A model generated the notes under the pieces. It did not search any database. It saw only the letters and a list, made by a program, of their open reading frames with translations, and was not told where the DNA came from. From assembly GCF_000308375.1 (NCBI RefSeq), contig NZ_BAFQ01000158.1, positions 1 to 49,879 on the forward strand: a stretch of 49,879 bases of DNA. Reading direction: 5' to 3'. The DNA is from Nocardia aobensis NBRC 100429. GTDB lineage: Bacteria > Actinomycetota > Actinomycetes > Mycobacteriales > Mycobacteriaceae. Made by a program: the position numbers and the translations under genes. Shown here piece by piece: positions 39,939 through 47,813 of this stretch (position 1 is its first letter; every line of letters begins with the position of its first letter).

Positions 39939-40892
39939 GTGACGTCCACCACAACTCGGGTGCTGCGCCTGCTGTCGCTGTTGCAGGACCGCACATATAC
40001 CGGGCGCGAGCTGGCGCAACGCCTCGATGTGAGCGACCGGACTCTGCGCCAGGACATCGCCCGGCTGCGGGAACTGGGCTATCCGGTCCATGCCGAGCGC
40101 GGAGCGGTCGGCGGCTATCGGATCGGCCAGGGCAAGACGATGCCGCCGCTGCTGCTCGACGATGACGAGGCGGTCGCGGTGGCCGTGGCGATCGGCCTCG
40201 CGGAGGACGGGTCCACCGGGATCGCGGATATCGACGAGAACGTGGCGCGGGCACTCGCCAAATTGGAGCGGATTCTGCCGGTTCGATTGCAGCGCAAGGT
40301 GACAGCGTTGCGCACCGCCACCGAGATCGGTCCCGCGACGACCGGCTCACGCGAACCCGATGCGCCCGTGCCGGCACAGACTCTCGCCACCATCGCGTCA
40401 GCGATTCGCGGCACCAGGGTCCTGACCGTCGACGGCGGACTGCTCGAGCCGTATCGGCTGATCAACTGGCAACGCCGGTGGTATCTCGTCGCCTACGATC
40501 TCGAAACCCATTGCTGGCGTGCGCTTCCCGTGGCCTCCGTCGACCGCGTCGCGAGCGGATCCCGGCACTTCGCGGCCCGTACGCTGCCCGACGACGATCT
40601 CGTGGCGTTCGTGCTGCGGGAAATCGCCACGGCCGGTTGGCGTGTCCACGCCCGGATCACGGTACTGGCGCCCGCCGAAACGGTGATCGCCCGCATCAAC
40701 CCGGCCGTCGGCGTGGTGGAACCCGTCGACGCACAGTCGTGTGTGTTGTACACCGGCGCGGACACTCTGGAGACGATCGCGATCTACCTGAGCATGCTCA
40801 TGATGGACTTCCGCGTCGACGGACCGCCGGAACTCGTGGACCATATCCGGACCCTGGGCCGGCGCTATTCGTCGGCTGTTCCGCCCGAATGA
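39939..40892 (+). CDS. WYL-domain transcriptional regulator (YafY type) 2
   Basis: A 317-aa paralogue of the regulator at 17930, with clear similarity through the HTH (RVLRLLSLLQDRTYTGRELAQRLDVSDRTLRQDIARLRELGYPV) and the linker PPLLLDDDEAVAV. The WYL domain is near residues 145-210 with LINWQRRWYLVAYDL. GTG 39939 is preceded by AAAAGGG. It probably controls the divergent TIGR03086 gene. Confidence 0.93.
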   Translation: MTSTTTRVLRLLSLLQDRTYTGRELAQRLDVSDRTLRQDIARLRELGYPVHAERGAVGGYRIGQGKTMPPLLLDDDEAVAVAVAIGLAEDGSTGIADIDENVARALAKLERILPVRLQRKVTALRTATEIGPATTGSREPDAPVPAQTLATIASAIRGTRVLTVDGGLLEPYRLINWQRRWYLVAYDLETHCWRALPVASVDRVASGSRHFAARTLPDDDLVAFVLREIATAGWRVHARITVLAPAETVIARINPAVGVVEPVDAQSCVLYTGADTLETIAIYLSMLMMDFRVDGPPELVDHIRTLGRRYSSAVPPE

Positions 40893-41099
40893 TGGCCGGG
40901 CCGCCCGACACGCGACCACCTGCGGTTCGACCCTCGAGGCCGGGATCCGGTCCGATGAACAGTTCCTGAACGGGGTGCGGATACCAGGGAGGGCTCGCCC
41001 GATTCGGCGGGATTCCGCTACCTTGAGTCAGTTCCACCTGATGTCCGGCCGGAAGCTCCTCTTCGATCGGACCTAGACCAGCACGGGAGAGTAGCTCGC

Positions 41100-43394
41100 A
41101 TGGCGACCATCGAATACCTCCGAACCGAGCCGGAGCTGCCTCCCGTCGGGATCGTCGACCGCCGGCCGATCACGCCCGCCAAGAAGGCGATCTTCGCGGC
41201 CGTCGCCGTCTTCGGTGCGGTCGCCTGGGCGATCCTCGCCGTCGCCCGCGGCGAGAACGTCAACGCGGTATGGATCGTCATCGCGGCGGTGTGCACCTAC
41301 ATCATCGCCTACCAGTTCTACGCCCGGCTGATCGAATGGAAGATCACCAAGCCGCGCGACGACACCGCCACTCCGGCAGAGGAACTGGAGAACGGCACCG
41401 ATTACATGCCGATGGACCGGCGGGTCCTGTTCGGCCATCATTTCGCCGCCATCGCCGGCGCCGGACCTCTGGTCGGGCCGGTACTCGCGGCGCAGATGGG
41501 GTATCTGCCGGGCACGCTGTGGATCGTGATCGGTGTCGTGCTCGCGGGCGCCGTCCAGGACTATCTGGTGCTGTGGGCTTCGGTGAAGCGCCGCGGCCGC
41601 AGTCTCGGGCAGATGGCCCGCGACGAACTCGGTGTGGTGGGCGGTATCGCCGCGCTGATCGCGGTGCTGGTGATCATGGTGATTCTGCTGGCCGTGCTGG
41701 GCATCGTGGTGGTCAACGCGCTCGCCGCGACCAAGGGCGCCGACGGGCAACTGCACGGCGGCAGTCCGTGGGGTGTGTTCTCGATTTCGATGACGATTCC
41801 GATCGCGCTGTTGATGGGTCTGTACCTGCGCTACGTGCGGCCGGGCAAGGTCGGCGAGATCTCCGTCGTCGGATTCGTACTGTTGCTGCTGGCCATCGTC
41901 TCCGGGCGCTGGGTGTCGGAATCCGGCTGGGGCCGTGATCTGTTCACCCTCTCGGGCACCACCATCGCGTGGATGCTGATCATCTACGGCTTCATCGCGT
42001 CGGTGCTGCCGGTCTGGCTGCTGCTGGCGCCGCGCGACTATCTGTCGACGTTCATGAAGGTCGGCACCATCGTGCTACTGGCGCTGGGCGTGGTGATCAC
42101 CATGCCGGTGCTGCACGCACCCGCGGTCTCCCAGTTCGCCGGGAACTCCAAGGGTCCGGCTTTCGCGGGCAGCCTCTTCCCGTTCCTGTTCATCACCATC
42201 GCCTGCGGTGCGCTCTCCGGATTCCACGCCCTGGTGTCCTCGGGCACCACGCCGAAACTGCTCGAAAAGCAGTCGCAGGCACGGATGATCGGCTACGGCG
42301 GCATGCTGATGGAGTCGTTCGTCGCGGTGATGGCGATCATCGCGGCCAGCATTCTCGACCAGCATCTGTACTTCGCGATGAACACCGGTGGCCTCACCAG
42401 CGCGCAGGCCGCCGCGGACAAGGTGAACGCCCTCGGACTCGGCGGGACACCGATCACCGCGAACGAGTTGAACCAGGCCGCCCACGATGTGGGTGAACAG
42501 GCGATCTACTCGCGCACCGGCGGCGCGCCCACCCTGGCCGTCGGGATGGCCGAGGTGATGCACAACTTCATCGGCGGCGCCGCGATGAAGTCGTTCTGGT
42601 ACCACTTCGCGATCATGTTCGAGGCGCTGTTCATTCTGACCACCATCGATGCCGGCACCCGCGTCGCACGCTTCATGCTGTCGGACACGCTCGGCAACCT
42701 CGGCGGACCGGCCCGCAAGTTCAAGGATCCGTCCTGGCGGCCCGGAGCCTGGCTGTGCACCTTCGTCGTGGTCGCCGCCTGGGGTTCGGTGCTGCTGATG
42801 GGCGTGACCGATCCGCTCGGCGGTATCTACACGCTGTATCCGCTGTTCGGCATCGCCAACCAACTGCTGGCCGCGGTCGCGCTGACGGTGGTGCTGGTGA
42901 TCGTGATGAAGAAGGGGTTGTGGAAGTGGGCCTGGATTCCGGCGCTGCCGCTGATCTGGGATCTCATCGTCACCATGACGGCCTCGTGGCAGAAGATCTT
43001 CTCCGGCGACAAGAACATCGGCTACTGGACCCAGCACCGCATCTACAGCGACGCGCGGGACGCCGGGAAGGTGCTCGCGCCGGCCAAGAGCATGGCCGAT
43101 ATGGACAAGGTCGTACGCAACACGTTCATCCAGGGCTCGCTGTCGATCATCTTCGCGGTGCTGGTGTTGATCGTGGCCGTGGTCGGTGTGATCGTGTGCG
43201 TTCAGGCGGTGCGCCGCGGTGGTGGAGCCACCACCGAGACTCCGGAAGTGCCGTCGAAGATCTTCGGGCCGTCGGGCTTCCTCACCACCAAGGCCGAGAA
43301 GGAGGTGCAGCGCGAATGGGAGGAAATGGAACGCGCGGGAGCGGTGAAGGTCCCCGGAGCAGCCCACGCGTCGACTCCGGAACCGGCTTCCTAG
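41100..43394 (+). CDS. cstA: Carbon starvation protein CstA (peptide/pyruvate transporter family)
   Basis: A 764-aa membrane transporter with about 16-18 hydrophobic segments, somewhat longer than the 701-aa E. coli CstA. The family core is clear from AIAGAGPLVGPVLAAQMGYLPGTLWI (residues about 117-142, key part AGAGPLVGPVLAAQMG), LSGFHALVSSGTTPKLL (about 373-389), EALFILTTIDAGTRVARFM (about 509-527) and the GIANQLLAA motif (about 585-593). Such proteins import peptides or pyruvate under carbon limitation. ATG 41100 has GGGAGAG upstream. Its 3' end overlaps a YbdD-like gene by 79 bp. Confidence 0.95.
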   Translation: MATIEYLRTEPELPPVGIVDRRPITPAKKAIFAAVAVFGAVAWAILAVARGENVNAVWIVIAAVCTYIIAYQFYARLIEWKITKPRDDTATPAEELENGTDYMPMDRRVLFGHHFAAIAGAGPLVGPVLAAQMGYLPGTLWIVIGVVLAGAVQDYLVLWASVKRRGRSLGQMARDELGVVGGIAALIAVLVIMVILLAVLGIVVVNALAATKGADGQLHGGSPWGVFSISMTIPIALLMGLYLRYVRPGKVGEISVVGFVLLLLAIVSGRWVSESGWGRDLFTLSGTTIAWMLIIYGFIASVLPVWLLLAPRDYLSTFMKVGTIVLLALGVVITMPVLHAPAVSQFAGNSKGPAFAGSLFPFLFITIACGALSGFHALVSSGTTPKLLEKQSQARMIGYGGMLMESFVAVMAIIAASILDQHLYFAMNTGGLTSAQAAADKVNALGLGGTPITANELNQAAHDVGEQAIYSRTGGAPTLAVGMAEVMHNFIGGAAMKSFWYHFAIMFEALFILTTIDAGTRVARFMLSDTLGNLGGPARKFKDPSWRPGAWLCTFVVVAAWGSVLLMGVTDPLGGIYTLYPLFGIANQLLAAVALTVVLVIVMKKGLWKWAWIPALPLIWDLIVTMTASWQKIFSGDKNIGYWTQHRIYSDARDAGKVLAPAKSMADMDKVVRNTFIQGSLSIIFAVLVLIVAVVGVIVCVQAVRRGGGATTETPEVPSKIFGPSGFLTTKAEKEVQREWEEMERAGAVKVPGAAHASTPEPAS

Positions 43395-43684
43395 CAAGCG
43401 AATTCGAGGGTTCCGGCGCGGCGGCAGGGGCCGCGTCGGCCCTGTCCGCCGCTACGGACGCGGCGAGAACACACCGGCGGACCGTCACGGTTCTCCGGGC
43501 GCTGCTGCGTACGGTCAGGGCGGGAGCCCGCTATCTGAACGCGGTGCTCGGCGGCCAGGACTATCGGCGATATGTGGAACATCTGCGCCGCCGGCACCCC
43601 GATCGGCCGATTCCGAGCGAGCGGGAGTACTGGCGAGAGCGGCATGCCGCAGCCGATCGCAATCCCGGAACCCGGTGTTGCTGA
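43316..43684 (+). CDS. YbdD/YjiX family small protein, overlapping cstA
   Basis: YbdD-type proteins (about 65 aa) are the usual partner of CstA. The family part here is VRAGARYLNAVLGGQDYRRYVEHLRRRHPDRPIPSEREYWRERHAA (residues about 67-112). The only credible start is ATG 43316, with AAGGAGGTG at ideal spacing, inside cstA; it adds a Gly/Ser/Ala-rich N-terminus of about 60 residues not found in the family. No usual start codon occurs in this frame after cstA ends, so the overlap is real or a rare codon is used. Confidence 0.8.
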   Translation: MGGNGTRGSGEGPRSSPRVDSGTGFLASEFEGSGAAAGAASALSAATDAARTHRRTVTVLRALLRTVRAGARYLNAVLGGQDYRRYVEHLRRRHPDRPIPSEREYWRERHAAADRNPGTRCC

Positions 43685-44066
43685 ACTCGCCGCGGCACTG
43701 ATCGGTGGCGGCCTGGCCGATCGATGTGGCAGCCGAGAGCGGTCCCGCGCATCCGGCTCGTCGGGCTGTCGAGCCCGATAGCGAAGCGGGCCGGTTCCGG
43801 TCCGTTCGCGCGAGTGCCCGCGGATTCGCCGGCCGCAACGTTCGCGTGTGATCTGCGACCAACTCCGCACAACTCATCCGGCGACTCCGGCCGACCCGAA
43901 ATCCTTGCGACGCTGCGGAATAGGCCCTTTGCGGCGGTTATACGCAGCTGCTCTCAGTCGCCCGACTATTGATAGCACACAGCTATGTCGCTGAAACGTT
44001 GTCCCTCGGGGGTAGTTGTCTGATTCCCGCTAGCGCAGGCGGCCTCGGGCTGACAAGGTGGACTGC
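43685..44066. other. 382-bp intergenic region before the alkylation-repair operon
   Basis: Holds the promoter for the Ada-like gene. The end is AT-richer around 43960-43990. I see no RNA gene, clear operator or terminator. Frames on the minus strand here are shadows. Confidence 0.45.
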
Positions 44067-45698
44067 GTGAGTGTGAACGGTCTGGACTTCGAGCGCTGTT
44101 ATCGAGCGGTGGCCACCCGCGATGCCCGTTTCGACGGGCAATTCGTCACGGCGGTGCGCACCACCGGAATCTACTGTCGGCCATCGTGTCCTGCTATCAC
44201 TCCGAAGCGTACGAATGTCACGTTCCTCCCCACCGCGGCCGCCGCGCAGCAGAGCGGATTTCGCGCCTGCCGCCGGTGCCTGCCCGATGCCGCGCCCGGC
44301 TCACCGCTGTGGAACACCCGCGCCGATCTGGCCGCGCGGGCGATGCGGCTGATCGCCGACGGAGTGATCGAACGCAGCGGCGTCCCGGGCCTGGCCGACA
44401 AACTCGGCTATTCACAGCGGCAACTGACCCGGGTACTCACCGCCGAACTCGGCGCCGGTCCGCTCGCCCTGGCTCGCGCCCATCGCGCTCACACCGCCCG
44501 GCTGCTCATTCAGACCACGCGAATGCCCATGTCCGACATCGCCTTCGCGGCCGGTTTCGCCAGCATCCGGCAGTTCAACGACACCGTGCGCGAGGTGTTC
44601 GTGGTGAGCCCGACCGTCTTGCGTGAGGAGGCGCGTCGGTTGCGCGGCGACACACTGCCCGCCACCAACGGCGCCCTCACCCTGCGCCTGCCCTATCGCG
44701 AACCGCTCGACGCGAGCTGGCTCGAATGGTTCCTGTCCGCACATGCGGTCCCCGGTCTGGAGAGCTGGGAGGACGGCGTCTACACGCGCAGCCTGCGCAC
44801 CCCGCACGGACATGCCACGGTGCGCGCGAGCATCCACCCCGGCCATGTACGCGCGAGCCTGGCGCTGCACGATATGCGCGATCTGGCGCCGACGGTCGCG
44901 CGGATCCGGCATCTGCTCGACCTGGACGCCGATCCGGTCGGAATCGACGCCGCACTCACCGAGGGTTTCGGGCCCGGCGCGCCGGCGATCGGCGCGGGCA
45001 TCCGCGTGCCCGGCTGCCTGGACGGCTCGGAGTTGTTGCTGCGCACCATGATCGGACAGCAGATCTCGGTGTCGGCGGCGACCACGCACACCGCCCGCCT
45101 CGTCGACGCGCTGGGTGAGAACGTCAACGGCCCCATGCCGCGGCTCTTCCCCACCGCCGAGGCCATCGCCGAACGCGGCGCCGACGTGCTGACCGGACCG
45201 GCCCGGCGGACCGCCTCGATCGTGGGCGCCGCCCGTGCGCTCGCCTCGGGTGACCTGCGACTGCACGCCGGCCGTACCGCCGCCGACGTACGCCGCGATC
45301 TGCTCGCCATCGACGGGGTCGGCCCGTGGACGGCCGACTACGTGACAATGCGCCTGCTCGCCGACCCGGACATCCTGCTGCATACCGATCTCGTGGTCCG
45401 GCAGGGCGCGGCCCAGTACGGGATCGATCTCACCGACACGTCGCGATGGGCACCGTGGCGGTCGTATCTGTCGATGCATCTGTGGAAGCGCGCGCTCTCC
45501 GAACGCACCGCGGTGGCCGGGGCCGGGGCGGCGCGAGCGGCATCGGCACGCAACGGCGGATACCCCGCCGGGCGTGACGACGCCACCCGGCCCGCGCCCG
45601 CCCGAGCACCACTCGACCGTCGTGGCGACGTCGCCCGTCCCGGAGCCGCTGCCGCCGATGCCGGCCGTCGCACGGCCTATCTGGGCGCGCGGCGATGA
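44067..45698 (+). CDS. alkA: AdaA-AlkA fusion: DNA-methyltransferase regulator and 3-methyladenine DNA glycosylase
   Basis: One 543-aa protein for alkylation damage. Residues about 1-78 form the Ada N-terminal zinc domain with Cys37, Cys41, Cys68 and Cys71 (in YCRPSC and CRRC); the first takes a methyl group from phosphotriesters and switches the protein to an activator. About 85-185 is an AraC-type HTH. From about 195 is AlkA, with the helix-hairpin-helix LLAIDGVGPWTADYV and catalytic Asp441 in HTDLVV. GTG 44067 follows AAGGTGG. A low-complexity Ala/Arg/Pro tail of about 45 residues ends it. It overlaps ogt by 4 bp. Confidence 0.95.
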   Translation: MSVNGLDFERCYRAVATRDARFDGQFVTAVRTTGIYCRPSCPAITPKRTNVTFLPTAAAAQQSGFRACRRCLPDAAPGSPLWNTRADLAARAMRLIADGVIERSGVPGLADKLGYSQRQLTRVLTAELGAGPLALARAHRAHTARLLIQTTRMPMSDIAFAAGFASIRQFNDTVREVFVVSPTVLREEARRLRGDTLPATNGALTLRLPYREPLDASWLEWFLSAHAVPGLESWEDGVYTRSLRTPHGHATVRASIHPGHVRASLALHDMRDLAPTVARIRHLLDLDADPVGIDAALTEGFGPGAPAIGAGIRVPGCLDGSELLLRTMIGQQISVSAATTHTARLVDALGENVNGPMPRLFPTAEAIAERGADVLTGPARRTASIVGAARALASGDLRLHAGRTAADVRRDLLAIDGVGPWTADYVTMRLLADPDILLHTDLVVRQGAAQYGIDLTDTSRWAPWRSYLSMHLWKRALSERTAVAGAGAARAASARNGGYPAGRDDATRPAPARAPLDRRGDVARPGAAAADAGRRTAYLGARR

Positions 45699-46222
45699 CC
45701 ACCGCGGATTACGCGACGGTCCCGACCCCGATCGGGCCGTTCACGGTGATCGCCGACGCCGACGGCGCGGTCCTCGCCTCCGGCTGGACCTCCGATGCCG
45801 AGGGTCTGCGCGGACTCGTCCATCCGCAACTGAGGCCGGCCGCATTGCGCCGCTACGACGCCCTCGACGAGCTCACCGACACCGTCGAGCGATACCACCA
45901 GGGCGAGCTGGACGCCATCGACGGAGTGGCCGTGCGGCAGGTGTCCGGTCCGTTCCTCGAACACGCCTGGTCGGTGCTGCGGGCGGTACCGGCCGGCGCG
46001 CCGATCACCTACACCGCGTTCGCGCTGCGGTCCGGCCGCCCGGAGGCCATTCGCGCCGCCGCCAACGCGTGCGCGCGCAATGCGGCCGCGCTGTTCGTTC
46101 CGTGCCACCGGATCCTGCGTACGGACGGATCGCTCGGCGGTTTCCGCTGGGGACTGGGCTGTAAACGCTGGCTGCTCGCCCACGAGCGGGCGGCGGAGGA
46201 CAAGGCCCAGCTCACGCGCTGA
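45695..46222 (+). CDS. ogt: Methylated-DNA--[protein]-cysteine S-methyltransferase (Ogt)
   Basis: Suicidal repair of O6-methylguanine: the methyl group moves to Cys137 in the PCHRIL motif (residues 136-141). The 175-aa product has the expected Ogt length, with DNA-binding helix region YTAFALRSGRPEAIRAAANACARN just before the active site. The ATG overlaps the preceding stop (ATGA), so it is translationally coupled to the AdaA-AlkA gene. Together they are the adaptive response: sensing, base excision and direct reversal. Confidence 0.97.
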   Translation: MTTADYATVPTPIGPFTVIADADGAVLASGWTSDAEGLRGLVHPQLRPAALRRYDALDELTDTVERYHQGELDAIDGVAVRQVSGPFLEHAWSVLRAVPAGAPITYTAFALRSGRPEAIRAAANACARNAAALFVPCHRILRTDGSLGGFRWGLGCKRWLLAHERAAEDKAQLTR

Positions 46223-46310
46223 GCTCGCGCCTAGCCCCGATCCGGCGCACCGAACCCGTGCCGAACAGTCGGTCCGGCGGGCAGAATGCGGAACGACGAA
46301 GGAGTTCTGC

Positions 46311-47813
46311 ATGGAAACGATCGTGTCGGTCACAGGTGGCAAGGTCCGCGGCATCACCGAGAACGGGGTGAGCACATTCCTCGGCATCCCCTACGCGGCC
46401 GCGCCCGTCGGTCCGGCCCGATTCGATCTGCCGCGGCCGGTCCCGGATTGGGACGGCGTGCGCGATGCGCTGACCTACGGCGCGACCTGTGTGCAATCGC
46501 CCTATCCCGCGCCGATCCACGCGCTGATCGGCAGCGACGGATTGCCCGGTGACGAATACCTGAATCTGAACGTGTGGACGCCCGAGGCCGGCGGATCCGG
46601 TCTGCCGGTCATGGTGTGGATTCACGGCGGTGCCTTCACCCGCGGCTCCAACGCCCGCACCATGTACGACGGCAGCACCTTCGCCCGCGACGGGGTCGTG
46701 GTGGTGTCGATCAACTATCGGCTCGGGATCTCCGGCTTCGCCGCCGTACCCGGCGCACCGCTCAATCGCGGCCTGCACGATCAGATCTTCGCGTTGCGCT
46801 GGGTGCGCGACAATATCGCGGCGTTCGGCGGCGACCCCGACACAGTGACCGTCTTCGGCGAATCGGCCGGCGGGATGAGTGTGGTCGACCTGCTGACCGC
46901 CGCGCCGGCGCGCGGACTGTTCCACCGCGCGATCGTGCAGAGCGGCAACGGTTCCGCGGTGGCCCAGGCCGGCGACGCGGTGAAGGTCGCCGAAAACCTC
47001 GCTCGCACCTTGGGAATCGAGCCGACGGCCGCGGCCTTCGGCGAACTCGGGCCGGACCGGCTGCGGACCGCGCAGGACGCGGTGGCGCTGGAGTTGATCA
47101 CCAATCCGGATCCGAACCGATGGGGCCGCACGATCATCGACAACGGTCTCGGACTTCTGAGTTTCTTCCCGGTGATCGACGGCGAACTCATCGAGGACCG
47201 GCCCGTCGACGTACTGGAAGCCACCACCGGCCACGCGGTTCCGTTGATCATCGGCTGGACGGCCGAGGAATTCCGATTCTTCACCTTTCCGACCGGCATC
47301 GCGGCCACGGTCACCGACGAGTCGCTGGGGCCGGTGCTGGCGCGCTACGGCGTCGACCCCGCCGTGGTGGAGGTGTATGCCGGGCAGCGGCCGCAGGCCA
47401 CACCCGCCGACCTCTTCGCGGCCGTGATCACCGATATGGTCTTCCGCGACGATTCGATGCGCATCGCGGCCGCCAACACCGCCGCCGGTGCGCGGACGCA
47501 CGTGTACGAATTCGGCTGGCGCAGTGGAGTTCCCGACCTCGGTGCCTGCCATGTGCTGGAGATTCCGTTCGTCTTCGACAAACTCACCGAGGCACATCCG
47601 CTGACCGGACCGAACCCGCCGCAGCCTCTGGCCGACGAAATCCACCGGGCCTGGGTCGATTTCGCGACGCACGGCGATCCGGGTTGGGCGCCGTTCGGAA
47701 CGGACCGGCAGGTGCGGAGATTCGACTTCCCGAGCTCGACCACCGTGCCGGATCCGCACGCCGCGGAGCTGCGGGCACTGCGCGAATCGGGCAGCCGGTT
47801 GCGCCGCGAGTGA
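46311..47813 (+). CDS. Carboxylesterase/lipase family protein (type B)
   Basis: A 500-aa serine esterase of the carboxylesterase type B family. The opening VSVTGGKVRGITENGVSTFLGIPYAAAPVGPARFDLPRP is typical (residues about 5-43; key piece FLGIPYAAAPVGPARF). Oxyanion HGGAF (about 104-108), nucleophile Ser in GESAGG (about 183-188), acid in GWTAEEFRF region (about 311-319) and His likely in GACHVLEIPF (about 410-419). ATG 46311 follows GAAGGAG. It cleaves esters or carbamates; substrate unknown. Its stop is directly next to that of sbcC. Confidence 0.93.
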   Translation: METIVSVTGGKVRGITENGVSTFLGIPYAAAPVGPARFDLPRPVPDWDGVRDALTYGATCVQSPYPAPIHALIGSDGLPGDEYLNLNVWTPEAGGSGLPVMVWIHGGAFTRGSNARTMYDGSTFARDGVVVVSINYRLGISGFAAVPGAPLNRGLHDQIFALRWVRDNIAAFGGDPDTVTVFGESAGGMSVVDLLTAAPARGLFHRAIVQSGNGSAVAQAGDAVKVAENLARTLGIEPTAAAFGELGPDRLRTAQDAVALELITNPDPNRWGRTIIDNGLGLLSFFPVIDGELIEDRPVDVLEATTGHAVPLIIGWTAEEFRFFTFPTGIAATVTDESLGPVLARYGVDPAVVEVYAGQRPQATPADLFAAVITDMVFRDDSMRIAAANTAAGARTHVYEFGWRSGVPDLGACHVLEIPFVFDKLTEAHPLTGPNPPQPLADEIHRAWVDFATHGDPGWAPFGTDRQVRRFDFPSSTTVPDPHAAELRALRESGSRLRRE

